NCBI GenBank assembly: GCA_002373505.1
Contig: DFKE01000016.1
Coordinates: 62,001 to 126,000, forward strand
Length of the DNA: 64,000 bases
Origin: Bacteroidales bacterium UBA3653
Lineage (GTDB): Bacteria; Bacteroidota; Bacteroidia; Bacteroidales; Paludibacteraceae
Reading direction: 5' to 3'
Made by a program: the position numbers and the translations under genes. Shown piece after piece: positions 43,035 through 50,885 of this stretch; positions within the stretch are counted from its first letter, which is position 1; the number at the start of each line of letters is the position of its first letter. The notes beneath the pieces were generated by a model, which was given only the letters and a program-made list of their open reading frames with translations, was not told the origin of the DNA and searched no databases.

Positions 43035-43682
43035 ATGGCTGAAGCACAATATCCATATCCGGACATAGAGCGGCACCCGTTGCAGCCGTTTCTGCCTGCT
43101 AACGCGCAGATACTGATGCTCGGCAGTTTTCCGCCACCCAAAGAACGGTGGTGCATGGATTTCTTCTACCCCAACCCGCAGAACGACATGTGGCGAATCA
43201 TGGGACAGATCTTCTTTGGCGACAAGACGCATTTTGAAGGACAAAGGGACTTTTTGAAGGGACCAAGTGACAAGGTACCAAGTACGAAGGCAAATAAGAA
43301 AGTGTTCAACCGCGAAGAGATTATGGCTTTCTGCGAAGCGAAAGGCATTGCTATCTTCGACACGGCGCAGGCGGTCATTCGCCTGCAAAGCAACGCCGCG
43401 GACGAGCACTTGGAGATAGTCGAGCAGACCGATATCGCTGCCCTGCTGCAACAGATACCGTCCTGCCATGCCATCTGCTGCACGGGCGGCAAAGCCGCTC
43501 AGACATTAGCAGAGATACTGCATTGCGCCATACCCAAAGTCGGCGAATATATCGAGACACACTTTGCCGGCAGAACCATCCGTTTCTGGCGGATGCCTTC
43601 TTCCTCACGCGCCTACCCCTTGTCCCTTGACAACAAAGCCGCATCCTACCGACAGATGTTCGAATCCATCGGACTGCTATGA
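43035..43682 (+). CDS. Uracil-DNA glycosylase superfamily protein
   Basis: 215 residues from the ATG at 43035 (MAEAQYPYPDIERHP); the frame is open far upstream through the DUF1294 gene, but that is a shadow. Motif 1 is ILMLGSFPPPKERWCMDFFY, followed by NPQNDMWRIMGQ. AIFDTAQAVIR and the C-terminal MPSSSRAYPLS complete the UDG fold of the small Bacteroidota G:T/U mismatch type. Residues EGQRDFLKGPSDKVPSTKAN (about 70-89) look like an in-frame insertion of a repeat (GGGACCAAGTGACAAGGTAC) and are not expected in the family. It overlaps ogt by four bases, so a base-repair pair is likely. Confidence 0.8.
   Translation: MAEAQYPYPDIERHPLQPFLPANAQILMLGSFPPPKERWCMDFFYPNPQNDMWRIMGQIFFGDKTHFEGQRDFLKGPSDKVPSTKANKKVFNREEIMAFCEAKGIAIFDTAQAVIRLQSNAADEHLEIVEQTDIAALLQQIPSCHAICCTGGKAAQTLAEILHCAIPKVGEYIETHFAGRTIRFWRMPSSSRAYPLSLDNKAASYRQMFESIGLL
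43237..43290. repeat. GGGACMAAG-type repeat inserted in frame in the glycosylase gene
   Basis: GAAGGACAAAGGGACTTTTT, GAAGGGACCAAGTGACAAGG and TACCAAGTACGAAGG are near-tandem units. The same kind of unit is found inside the PIF1-like helicase gene at 48142-48182. Confidence 0.6.
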
Positions 43683-44176
43683 TCCTCTATACCGCAACAT
43701 ATAACTCGTCCGTGGGAACTATCGTCATAGAGAGCAACGGAGAGACGCTAACCGGTCTGCGGTTCGGGGAAGGGAAAACACAAGCAACATCTTCTCTCCC
43801 TATTTTTGATGAAGTAACCCGATGGTTGGACGATTATTTTGCAGGCAAGCAGACGAAGAACGCCGTAATGCTTAAAAAGGACACATTAAACCAAAAGAAC
43901 GCCGCACGGATCATAGTCCAACCGAGAGGCACCCTGTTTCAGCAACGTGTCTGGCAAGCTCTTTTGACCATTCCGTACGGCAAGACGGTCAGTTACGGAG
44001 AGTTAGCCCGGATGATCGGTTGCAAGTCCGCGCAAGCGGTCGGACAAGCCGTCGGAGCCAACCCCATCGCATTGCTCATCCCCTGCCACCGTGTCATCGC
44101 CGCGCACGGCCAATTAGGTGGCTACGCATACGGACAAGAAATAAAAAAACGACTATTAAATATAGAGCAACCATGA
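43679..44176 (+). CDS. ogt: Methylated-DNA-protein cysteine methyltransferase
   Basis: The 165-residue protein has the active-site PCHR at 135-138 (Cys136), preceded by GTLFQQRVWQALLTIPYGKT and SYGELARMIGCKSAQAVGQA (the helix-turn-helix and Arg finger) and followed by GGYAYG. It removes alkyl groups from O6-alkylguanine in a suicide reaction. It sits between the glycosylase and a GNAT gene with ATGA overlaps at both ends, forming a small DNA-repair operon. Confidence 0.93.
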   Translation: MILYTATYNSSVGTIVIESNGETLTGLRFGEGKTQATSSLPIFDEVTRWLDDYFAGKQTKNAVMLKKDTLNQKNAARIIVQPRGTLFQQRVWQALLTIPYGKTVSYGELARMIGCKSAQAVGQAVGANPIALLIPCHRVIAAHGQLGGYAYGQEIKKRLLNIEQP

Positions 44177-44484
44177 TTACTATTCAACACAACGAGACCG
44201 GGAAGAACGGCATTTTCGAGGCGTGGCTGCAAGCCACCGAAGAAGGTGCATGCACGGAACCGGTACAAGTCGGCGAGATGACTTACGTACGCCCCACGCC
44301 GGAACGGATGATTATTGACCACACGCGGGTGTTTGAGGGCTTTGAAGGCAAAGGGATAGCACGGCAGATGGTTCTTGCCGCTGTGGACTTTGCGCGCACC
44401 CACAACCGCCAAATCATCCCTGTCTGCTCCTATGCCCAAGCCGTCCTCACCCGCACCGACGAATACCAAGACATCCTGGCGTAA
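44173..44484 (+). CDS. Small GNAT-like N-acetyltransferase (YjdJ type)
   Basis: The start at 44173 (MITIQHNETGKNGIFEAWLQ) overlaps the ogt stop; the upstream extension in this frame lies over ogt and is a shadow. The 103-residue protein has IIDHTRVFEGFEGKGIARQM (acetyl-CoA pyrophosphate loop) and IIPVCSYAQAVLTR (the conserved CSY...), matching the compact Gtn/YjdJ acetyltransferase family. The substrate is unknown. Confidence 0.87.
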   Translation: MITIQHNETGKNGIFEAWLQATEEGACTEPVQVGEMTYVRPTPERMIIDHTRVFEGFEGKGIARQMVLAAVDFARTHNRQIIPVCSYAQAVLTRTDEYQDILA

Positions 44485-44524
44485 ATGGACAAATACCTCT
44501 ATATGCAATAAAATGCTTTTGGAG

Positions 44525-44555
44525 GTGTAACCTTTTGAGGATTTGTGTATCTTAT
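44525..44555 (+). promoter_or_regulatory. Probable ECF-sigma promoter, copy 1 (autoregulation)
   Basis: GTGTAACCTTTT at 44525 and GTATCTTAT at 44547 start 22 bases apart. The same pair with identical spacing is at 45409-45439. Copy 1 lies directly before the sigma gene. Confidence 0.7.
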
Positions 44556-44561
44556 CAGTAG

Positions 44562-45113
44562 GTGAACGACAATTTATCAGATATAGAACTGATCCGGCAA
44601 GTGCTGCGCAAGAACAATCCGCGGGCGTTTGAGATACTAATGCAACGCTACTCTTTGCAGGTTTACAGTGCTGCCGTGCGTTTGATGCATGACGAAGAGG
44701 ATGCCGCAGAAGTGACACAAATGGCATTCATCCAAGCCTACAAACAATTAGATTCATGGCAAGGCGGCAATTTCGGCTCGTGGGTGACTGTCATTGCTAA
44801 TCATATCGGATTACGCCTGTTGGAAAAAGAAAAACGACGAGGGGAAGTACGATTTGATGATGCACAATGCACGACGGATGTGCCGGATGAGACATACAAC
44901 GAGCAGAAAGAAGAACAACTGCGAACCTTGGAGCAAGCAGTAGCACAACTGCCGGAACAAGAGCAACAGATCATCCGATGGCATTATTACGAAGGAGTAC
45001 CGCTACAACAGATTGCCTACCGGCTCGGACAAAAGGAAAACAACATCAAAGTGCGGCTATTCCGCATCAGAGAAAGACTAAAGAAAAAGATAGAACATGG
45101 AAACAATAACTGA
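44562..45113 (+). CDS. ECF-type RNA polymerase sigma factor
   Basis: A GTG start gives MNDNLSDIELIRQVLRKNNP. Region 2 is AFEILMQRYSLQVYSAAVRL, then EVTQMAFIQAYKQLDSWQGG (about 20-75). Region 4 is LEQAVAQLPEQEQQIIRWHY and the HTH PLQQIAYRLGQKENNIKVRL (about 125-170). The 183-residue length fits ECF factors. It overlaps a small membrane protein gene that is the probable anti-sigma. The shared GTGTAACC promoter upstream of it and of the DUF6249 gene suggests autoregulation. RBS spacing is short because the GTG lies close to the promoter. Confidence 0.88.
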   Translation: MNDNLSDIELIRQVLRKNNPRAFEILMQRYSLQVYSAAVRLMHDEEDAAEVTQMAFIQAYKQLDSWQGGNFGSWVTVIANHIGLRLLEKEKRRGEVRFDDAQCTTDVPDETYNEQKEEQLRTLEQAVAQLPEQEQQIIRWHYYEGVPLQQIAYRLGQKENNIKVRLFRIRERLKKKIEHGNNN

Positions 45114-45414
45114 TTATGAATTGGACACGCTGTTTCAGCAGTCTGCACAGCAGTACAAAGCGGTTGAGCAGATAAACCGTCAGGTCATGCGCACCGTGCG
45201 TCGCGACATGCGCCTCAAGGCCTTGCGCAAATGGGCAAAACTGCTCGGTCTCTGTTTCGGTCTGCCGGTTGCGGTAGTGGTGTATATCTATGCGCTGTTC
45301 CTGTTCATGCCGGAAATACCGGAGCAACTGCAAGCCGTTTATATAGCCATTCCGATAGCCACCATCCTTGGTCTGGCAGTGCAACGGCTCCGTTATTTCT
45401 CGCCGGAAGTGTAA
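45097..45414 (+). CDS. Small membrane protein, probable anti-sigma factor
   Basis: 105 residues: a soluble helical N-terminus (YELDTLFQQSAQQYKAVEQI, then RQVMRTVRRDMRLKALRKWA) and two hydrophobic segments (LLGLCFGLPVAVVVYIYALF and AVYIAIPIATILGLAVQ). The start overlaps the sigma gene by 17 bases. Position, coupling and topology fit an anti-sigma factor, but no zinc-binding motif is present. The second ECF-type promoter lies across its stop codon. Confidence 0.7.
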   Translation: METITDYELDTLFQQSAQQYKAVEQINRQVMRTVRRDMRLKALRKWAKLLGLCFGLPVAVVVYIYALFLFMPEIPEQLQAVYIAIPIATILGLAVQRLRYFSPEV

Positions 45415-45439
45415 CCTTTCCGCACTCCGCGTATCATAT
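45409..45439 (+). promoter_or_regulatory. Probable ECF-sigma promoter, copy 2
   Basis: GTGTAACCTTTC at 45409 and GTATCATAT at 45431 match copy 1 with the same 22-base offset. It drives the DUF6249 gene at 45509. Confidence 0.7.
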
Positions 45440-45508
45440 AAGCAGAGGAGCATACTAGTCAACTCCTCACAAAACAAACATTGTTAAACAATTAAAATTT
45501 ATAACATT

Positions 45509-45940
45509 ATGGAAGCATTAGGTGATAATTTTGTAGGCTTGGTCACAATTGTTCTTATTTTTGGTCTGCCTGTGATAGCAGTAGTAATGGCCTTTTGGTC
45601 CTCTATGCATAAGAAGTCAAAAGACAAAGAAATCCGGCAGCTCATTATTGAGAACCACACGGACGCAGAGACCGCCAAACTGCTCATTGACGAACCGAAA
45701 AAGCAACCGCGTCAGATGGGACCGTTCAATCTGGACACGCTCCGCGCAGCCTGTGTGTTACTCGGCATCGGCTTGGGCGCATGTATCGACTGGCTGGCGG
45801 GCACAGCAACCATGAGCATTTATTTCTGGCTCATCATCGCCTGCGGTATCGGCATCGGGCTGCTCTGCTCTTTCCTCGTAGAGATGCGTCTGTACAAGAA
45901 ATACGGCAAGAAGGAAGAGAGCAACGAAACAAAAGAGTGA
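45509..45940 (+). CDS. DUF6249-like membrane protein
   Basis: 143 residues: one N-terminal membrane helix (FVGLVTIVLIFGLPVIAVVM), a soluble segment with MHKKSKDKEIRQLIIENHTD, and two more helices (AACVLLGIGLGACIDWLAG and IYFWLIIACGIGIGLLC). It ends with a charged tail. Members of this Bacteroidota family usually neighbour ECF sigma genes; here its promoter shares the sigma gene's motif, so it is the visible regulon target. Possibly a membrane-stress effector. Confidence 0.72.
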   Translation: MEALGDNFVGLVTIVLIFGLPVIAVVMAFWSSMHKKSKDKEIRQLIIENHTDAETAKLLIDEPKKQPRQMGPFNLDTLRAACVLLGIGLGACIDWLAGTATMSIYFWLIIACGIGIGLLCSFLVEMRLYKKYGKKEESNETKE

Positions 45941-45970
45941 TTCTGACATATCACATAAAAATCTTCTTCA

Positions 45971-45997
45971 AAAGCGTCCTTCGGGACGTTTTTTTTT
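45971..45997 (+). terminator. Rho-independent terminator after the sigma operon
   Basis: GCGTCC-TTCG-GGACGT (45974-45989), a stable UUCG tetraloop, then a run of T. Confidence 0.85.
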
Positions 45998-46040
45998 GTA
46001 TTGTTACGCTTCGCCATGCTTCATTCATGTAACAGTCTCC

Positions 46041-46233
46041 CGACCGATGACAGTGAAGCGGTTAAGGCGCACCGCAGAGTGTCCAGTGGATAGTCAAGGA
46101 GTAAGTGCGCCGCGCGAGTTTGCATAGCAAACATAGAAATAATCGTTTGAGCCATGCGAAATAAGAACTCCTCACAACCGACACAAGACCGAGACACAAA
46201 AATCTCTCCGGAAATCGAAAATCTCTGATTTTC
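46041..46233. repeat. Structured repeat flanking the PIF1-like helicase gene, left copy
   Basis: CCGACCGATGACAGTGAAGC, then GGTTAAGGCGCACCGCAGAG and on to GATTTTCC, matches 48675-48839 in the same orientation. Stems visible: GGCGCAC/GTGCGCC, TGTCC/GGATA (wobble), GAAAATC/GATTTTC. It carries no ORF on its own and lies upstream of the helicase promoter. Confidence 0.7.
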
Positions 46234-46234
46234 C

Positions 46235-46265
46235 TTGCACATGTCCGAAATTTTTCGTACCTTTG
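46235..46265 (+). promoter_or_regulatory. Promoter for the PIF1-like helicase gene
   Basis: TTG at 46235-46237, 20 bases, TACCTTTG at 46258-46265. Transcription should start near 46272, almost at the first candidate ATG (46274), so the next ATG (46295) is the more likely start. Confidence 0.7.
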
Positions 46266-46273
46266 CACTTGAA

Positions 46274-48529
46274 ATGAATGAGACGGACCCACATATGGAC
46301 GCAAGCAGACAATCCCTTCCGTACCATCTGGCGGAGGAGTTCGCGATGCATACCAACCGGCCGCTGTTCATCACCGGCAAGGCGGGAACGGGAAAGACGA
46401 CGTTCCTGCGGAAGCTGCGCGAACAGACGCCGAAGAACATGGCAGTGGTCGCGCCAACCGGCGTGGCAGCCATCAATGCCGGCGGAATGACCATTCATTC
46501 GTTCTTCCAACTGCCCGTCCGGACACTCATCCCCACCCCGCAGTCGTACAAGCAACTGTTTGCAGAACAGCGACTTACGCAGCGCAAACGCAACCTCATT
46601 TATCATCTGGAGATGCTGGTGATCGACGAGATCAGTATGGTTCGTGCGGACGTGTTGGACGCGATTGACGCCGTCTTGCGGCGGTATAAATACCGCAAGG
46701 ACCAGCCGTTCGGAGGCGTGCAGGTGGTGATGATCGGCGACCTCTTTCAGCTCTCGCCAGTGGTGACGCGCGGAGAGGACGAAGAGGCGATGAAGAAGTA
46801 CTACGACGGACCGTATTTCTTCCAAGCGAAGGTGATGCAGGAGCTGCAACCGATTTACGTGGAGCTCGATCATGTGTTCCGGCAACAGGACCGGACTTTC
46901 GTGCAACTGCTGAACGAAGTGCGTGAGAATCAGTTGACTGCGCAAGGCCGTGCGTTGCTCAATGCGCGGTACAACCCGCGGTTCAGGAACACGGACGAGG
47001 ACTTCCATATCACCCTCACGACCCACAACCGCTTGGCGGACGAACTGAACGAACGCGAGTTAGCCAAACTGCCGGACGCGCCGCGCGTTTTTACCGCAGA
47101 AATCAAGAAAGATTTTCCGGTCAACATCTACCCGACGGACGAAGAACTGACCCTCAAAACCGGTGCGCGGGTGATGTTTGTGCGCAACGACGACCAGAAA
47201 CCGCGGCGGTTCTACAACGGCAAGATCGGCGTGATTACGGAGATTGACAGCGACAAGATCATCGTGCGTTGCGAGGACGGCGAGATAGAGGTGACGCGCA
47301 TGGTGTGGGAGAATATCCGTTACCGCGAGGACGAGAAAACGGGCAAGATCGACGAGGAGGTTTTAGGTACGTTCACCCAGTATCCGCTTCGGCTGGCGTG
47401 GGCGGTGACGATCCACAAAAGCCAGGGTCTGACCTTCGACAAGGTGATCATCGACGCGGCGCGTGCTTTTGCCGCCGGACAGGTGTATGTGGCGCTTTCC
47501 CGTTGCCGGACGCTCGAAGGTATTGTGTTGTCTTCGCCACTCAATTATGTGGAACTGGACAACGACCCTTCCGTGCTGCGTTATACCGACAGCCAGCCGT
47601 CCGTAGAGACGGTCAATCAGGCACTTCCGACGGCGCGCAAGGAATACGAGATACAGCTGTTCAGCGCGCTTTTTGATTTCCATCGGACACTCTCTTTGAT
47701 AGACCAGATGCGCAAGATGTCTGCCTCGAAAGTGTCGTTCAACGCCGAGACGCTGCCGTTCTTGGAGGGTCTGCAACCCGTTTTCACCGAATGGCAGGGC
47801 GTCGCTGACAGGTTCCGTCCACAACTGACCAAACTGCTACTTTCTGCCGACAAGACGCGTTTGCGTGAGCGTCTGCATGCCGCGTGCGGGTATTTCGTGC
47901 CGCTGATGGAGCCCGTTGCACAAAAGATAGCCGACCATCCCTGCCGAAGCAAGAACAAAGCCGATGTGTCGGATTTCGAGCCGTTGCTGAGTGACTTGTT
48001 CTTAGTCCTGCACGAGAAGATGCATCTGATGCAATCGCTGCTCCAAACGGACTTTCCATCATCCGAATCGCTGCTCCAAGCCCGCAATACATTCGTAGCT
48101 CCGATGGACGATTTGCAGCCGCTCATGGAAAAGCCGAAGAAAGTGACGAAGGGACAAAGTACCAAGGACAAAGGGACAAAACCAACGAAACGCCCTGCCA
48201 AAAACGAAATTCGCCCGGATGCGTTGGACGACATGGCAGTTGAAGCCATGATTCACGACATGTTAGAGGAAGGCAAGCCTTCGTCTTATCTCTTGGATTT
48301 CATCAAAATGATGCGCAAGAAGCCCGCGCAAGACAAGCCCTCCCAAGACAGGTCCGCGAGTTCATCGCCATCCGCCTCACAAGCCGGTGAGCGTTGGATG
48401 GTGGAAGATGACCTGCGTCTGCGTGAACTGTTCCAAGAAGGCACACCCATCGCACAATTAGCCAGGGATTTCAACCGCACATATGGTGCCATCCGTGCCC
48501 GCCTCAAGAAATTAGGCTTGATTGAATAA
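46274..48529 (+). CDS. PIF1-like AAA/SF1 helicase
   Basis: About 745-752 residues depending on the start (46274 or 46295). Walker A is FITGKAGTGKTTFLR, then VVAPTGVAAINAGGMTIHSF (motif Ia), MLVIDEISMVRADVLD (Walker B), MIGDLFQLSPV (motif III), and the C-terminal UvrD-like AVTIHKSQGLTFDKVIID and VYVALSRCRTLEGIVL. This is the Bacteroidota PIF1/RecD2-like helicase type. After a low-complexity linker, which contains repeat-derived KGQSTKDKGTKPTK, the C-terminus has an HTH (LFQEGTPIAQLARDFNRTYG). Probable role: 5-prime to 3-prime unwinding in DNA repair or G-quadruplex resolution. It is flanked by two copies of a structured repeat. Confidence 0.87.
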   Translation: MNETDPHMDASRQSLPYHLAEEFAMHTNRPLFITGKAGTGKTTFLRKLREQTPKNMAVVAPTGVAAINAGGMTIHSFFQLPVRTLIPTPQSYKQLFAEQRLTQRKRNLIYHLEMLVIDEISMVRADVLDAIDAVLRRYKYRKDQPFGGVQVVMIGDLFQLSPVVTRGEDEEAMKKYYDGPYFFQAKVMQELQPIYVELDHVFRQQDRTFVQLLNEVRENQLTAQGRALLNARYNPRFRNTDEDFHITLTTHNRLADELNERELAKLPDAPRVFTAEIKKDFPVNIYPTDEELTLKTGARVMFVRNDDQKPRRFYNGKIGVITEIDSDKIIVRCEDGEIEVTRMVWENIRYREDEKTGKIDEEVLGTFTQYPLRLAWAVTIHKSQGLTFDKVIIDAARAFAAGQVYVALSRCRTLEGIVLSSPLNYVELDNDPSVLRYTDSQPSVETVNQALPTARKEYEIQLFSALFDFHRTLSLIDQMRKMSASKVSFNAETLPFLEGLQPVFTEWQGVADRFRPQLTKLLLSADKTRLRERLHAACGYFVPLMEPVAQKIADHPCRSKNKADVSDFEPLLSDLFLVLHEKMHLMQSLLQTDFPSSESLLQARNTFVAPMDDLQPLMEKPKKVTKGQSTKDKGTKPTKRPAKNEIRPDALDDMAVEAMIHDMLEEGKPSSYLLDFIKMMRKKPAQDKPSQDRSASSSPSASQAGERWMVEDDLRLRELFQEGTPIAQLARDFNRTYGAIRARLKKLGLIE
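48142..48182. repeat. GGGACAAAG repeat inside the helicase gene
   Basis: GACGAAGGGACAAAGTACCA followed by AGGACAAAGGGACAAAA forms near-tandem units read as TKGQSTKDKGTKP. Confidence 0.6.
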
Positions 48530-48595
48530 GTCTTAATCGACTAATGTCCTTCTCCCTTTTCGGAGAGGCCTCCGACTCGTCTTTTTTGTACTCTT

Positions 48596-48640
48596 ATTCG
48601 TTAACGCGTTAATTCGCTAATTCGTTAATTCGTTAAGTCG
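48596..48640. repeat. TTAATTCG tandem repeat
   Basis: CGTTAATTCGCTAATTCGTT and AATTCGTTAAGTCG follow the helicase gene; units of about 8 bases. They begin the long gene-free stretch 48530-49444. Confidence 0.75.
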
Positions 48641-48674
48641 TCATTATCCCCTCCCCCATTCTCCCACTTCTCCA

Positions 48675-48839
48675 CCGACCGATGACTGTGAAGCGGTTAA
48701 GGCGCACCGCAGAGTGTCTGGTGGACAGTCAAGGAGTAAGTGCGCCGCGCGAGTTTGCAAAGCAAACATAGAACTCCTTAAAGCCGAGATGACCGAGAGA
48801 CAAAAAACCGCCGCCCGAATCGAAAATCTTTGATTTTCC
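48675..48839. repeat. Structured repeat flanking the PIF1-like helicase gene, right copy
   Basis: Matches 46041-46233 with a few substitutions and about 25 fewer bases. Compensating changes keep the small TGTCT/GGACA stem (TGTCC/GGATA in the other copy). Confidence 0.7.
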
Positions 48840-48853
48840 ATAGTTCATGCAAC

Positions 48854-48961
48854 GTGACAAGAACCATCACCACCCGAAGCGAGGCATGGCAGAAAGGCGA
48901 CACCAGCGTGGTCATTCAGACCAAGACCATCGAGACGTATGATGCCAGCAAGAAGCTGTAG
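48854..48961 (+). pseudogene. Probable gene-end remnant
   Basis: A 35-codon frame, VTRTITTRSEAWQKGDTSVV followed by IQTKTIETYDASKKL and a stop, looks like the C-terminus of a protein that has lost its beginning. I do not recognise the family. It sits between the structured repeat and the 5S-like repeat. Confidence 0.3.
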
Positions 48962-49028
48962 AAGATCCGCCAAATGTGGCAGATACATTGTGAGGCGGAG
49001 AGAGTAGGTAGCATCGCCACACAAACAA

Positions 49029-49061
49029 AGAAGCCCGGTATCTTACGATATCGAGCTTCTG
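49029..49061 (-). terminator. Terminator after the 5S-like sequence (left)
   Basis: On the minus strand AGAAGC...GATATC-GTAA-GATACC...GCTTCT is followed by TTGTTTG. It directly follows the 5S-like 3-prime end, as at the end of an rRNA operon. Confidence 0.6.
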
Positions 49062-49063
49062 AA

Positions 49064-49205
49064 AGTGGCGGCTACCTACTCTCCCACAACGCAGTGCAGT
49101 ACCATCGGCGATGCTGAGCTTAACGACCCTGTGCCCTCGTCCCTCTCTGCTCCGCTGCTCTCCGCTCTCTTCCGCGCCCGCGCGCCGCAGGCGCGCACAA
49201 CCCAC
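49064..49205 (-). pseudogene. 5S rRNA-like repeat, left copy (3-prime half recognisable)
   Basis: On the minus strand GTTAAGCTCAGCATCGCCGA, TGGTACTGC and TGTGGGAGAGTAGGTAGCCG are the 3-prime half of a Bacteroidota 5S rRNA (49064-49127). The normal 5-prime half is absent. Instead a purine-rich GAGAGCGGAGAGCAGCGGAG stretch and a GCGCGCCTGCGGCGCGC hairpin lead into it. The same chimeric unit recurs at 51060-51209 in opposite orientation. A functional 5S is unlikely. Confidence 0.6.
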
Positions 49206-49280
49206 ACCGTCCGCCACCGCAGACACCCACGCCTCTAAAACAGGCTTGGCGATGTCAAACGGAGATTAGACCGCCCAGGA

Positions 49281-49324
49281 CATAAAAGATATGGGCTCTC
49301 TCAAAAAGAAAATATAGGGCTTTC
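49281..49324. repeat. Inverted-repeat pair, left arm
   Basis: CATAAAAGATATGGGCTCTC (49281-49300) and TATAGGGCTTTC (49313-49324) are repeated inverted at 50886-50897 and 50935-50956. They bracket the Clp-fold protease locus. Confidence 0.65.
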
Positions 49325-49444
49325 CTTTTTTCGAGCGACAGCGAAGAAGAGTTTGTGCTGTATAAATAATGAAGGAAGAATATATACTTATAAAAAAGAG
49401 CGAAGACTAATCATATCTTTGCTCTTTCTGTAATAAATCTCACA

Positions 49445-50380
49445 CTAACAAGGAACCTCTATTTTTGCATTTTCATTTTTTGCTGGCTTAACAGGAGGCT
49501 GTTGAAGCATTCGGAGATATCTCCCGCCACAAGAGTTTTCTACACATTTCGTGATAGGAACATTTTCCAACAATACAGTATAACAATGATGTACACTCAA
49601 AACCAAATCCTGTAAAGTTTGATCATCTTCCAAATTTTTTACATTTAATCCTAACTTCTGGAGTTTGGCTTTTGAAAAATGTCGGCTATGAATTTTACTT
49701 TCACTATTATCATTGAATGCTTTTTTTATACTATTTCTTTTTTCAGGCGCAGCAATTACTTTTTCAAGTATTTTGTCTGCCAACTCATCTGTCAATGCAA
49801 CCGCTTGTGCACAAGAATACAGGAAAGTAGGAGGGTATTTACTAATAATAACTTGCCACAAGCCGAGTGCTGCTGGATTTTGTTGCAATTCCGATTTCGC
49901 ATTATCAAACTCTCGTAGAACAGATTGACAAGCGACTCCGCCAAGTTGGGGGTCAAAAGGTCCGAGACAGGACTGTTTTCCCATTATTATCTCCTTGCAT
50001 GAAACAGAAATAATGGATCCAGCAGACATCGCCATTTGAGGAATAATTACTGTTATATCATCAAAACAGGAATGAAGATAATTGATTATTTGTTCTGTTG
50101 CCGCAATTTCTCCACCTGGCGTATGCAATATTAAATCCAGGCCTTTAGTCTTATCCAAACGATGTACCACCTCCATGAAAGCATTCATGTCTTTGTCATT
50201 TATTGAGGTATCCTCTGCTCCAGGCCTATACATCCATCCGGAATAATAGGCTATAGCATTCCTTTTTCTATAAGTTGCTAATTCAGAAAGATACTGCATT
50301 CGCATCTTATCCAATTTCATTAAATCAATACCGTTATCTTTTGTATGTACGGCATTTAAAATTTCTCCCCAGCTTGCCAT
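49445..50380 (-). CDS. SDH-family Clp-fold serine protease
   Basis: From the ATG at 50378 (MASWGEILNAVHTKD) the product is 311 residues. It has the Clp/crotonase fold of SDH_protease (SppA-like) proteins: LILHTPGGEIAATEQIINYL (oxyanion), the nucleophile MAMSAGSIISVS with Ser119, the acid in GPFDPQLGG, and a later HSRHF. There is no signal peptide or clear membrane segment. A 55-codon gene precedes it with a 9-base gap and shares its promoter. Related proteases occur near mobile and defence genes; the target is unknown. AT-rich codon use and bracketing inverted repeats suggest recent insertion. Confidence 0.8.
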   Translation of the reverse strand: MASWGEILNAVHTKDNGIDLMKLDKMRMQYLSELATYRKRNAIAYYSGWMYRPGAEDTSINDKDMNAFMEVVHRLDKTKGLDLILHTPGGEIAATEQIINYLHSCFDDITVIIPQMAMSAGSIISVSCKEIIMGKQSCLGPFDPQLGGVACQSVLREFDNAKSELQQNPAALGLWQVIISKYPPTFLYSCAQAVALTDELADKILEKVIAAPEKRNSIKKAFNDNSESKIHSRHFSKAKLQKLGLNVKNLEDDQTLQDLVLSVHHCYTVLLENVPITKCVENSCGGRYLRMLQQPPVKPAKNENAKIEVPC

Positions 50381-50389
50381 AATCACACC

Positions 50390-50557
50390 TCAAATTAAAG
50401 AAGTTGCGCTCCTACTTTTTAAAGATTTGTCGAAAACAGAAAACTCCTCGTAATAAATATGAGGATTAATATTATTCCCCGACTGGAATAATACATTTTC
50501 ACTATAACCATGCATTATTTGTGCATAGTCATCAGACATTTGTTGAAAAGTTTTCAT
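50390..50557 (-). CDS. Small protein encoded before the Clp-fold protease
   Basis: A 55-residue ORF, MKTFQQMSDDYAQIMHGYSE then NVLFQSGNNINPHIYYEEFS and ending ATSLI, starts 23 bases from the -7 promoter element, with the protease ATG 9 bases after its stop. The promoter and spacing make translation likely. Acidic and hydrophilic; no known family. It could be the protease's partner or substrate tag. Confidence 0.55.
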   Translation of the reverse strand: MKTFQQMSDDYAQIMHGYSENVLFQSGNNINPHIYYEEFSVFDKSLKSRSATSLI

Positions 50558-50579
50558 ATCAGTTGATTATAAAGGTCTG

Positions 50580-50611
50580 CAAAGATACTGTTTTTTTTTC
50601 ACATACGCAAA
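50580..50611 (-). promoter_or_regulatory. Promoter for the small gene and Clp-fold protease
   Basis: Minus-strand TTTG (50608-50611), 20 bases, TATCTTTG (50580-50587). Confidence 0.78.
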
Positions 50612-50885
50612 TTTTTATATCAAAAATCTGCATTTTTATACAATTTTCTCTTTTTTTACTAAAAGTAACAAAATCTATGCCACCTATATATGACGTATAA
50701 TATTGATCTCCATATATACAACAAATATACAGCCCTGCGAAGCACAGCTTATTTCGCGGGCATGTCCCTCGATACGTGTACCAAAACTCCGTTGTAGTAA
50801 GTACTCGGGGTTGTTCCGCTCTCCCCAAAAAATGAATATGTTTTTGGGGCTCCACCATCGTGCATATAAATGCACTCCTTATAAA

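Noticed and set aside
49064..49205. Functional 5S rRNA gene
   Set aside because: Only the 3-prime half fits 5S. The 5-prime half, including the usual CCGAAC loop region, is replaced by unrelated purine-rich sequence.
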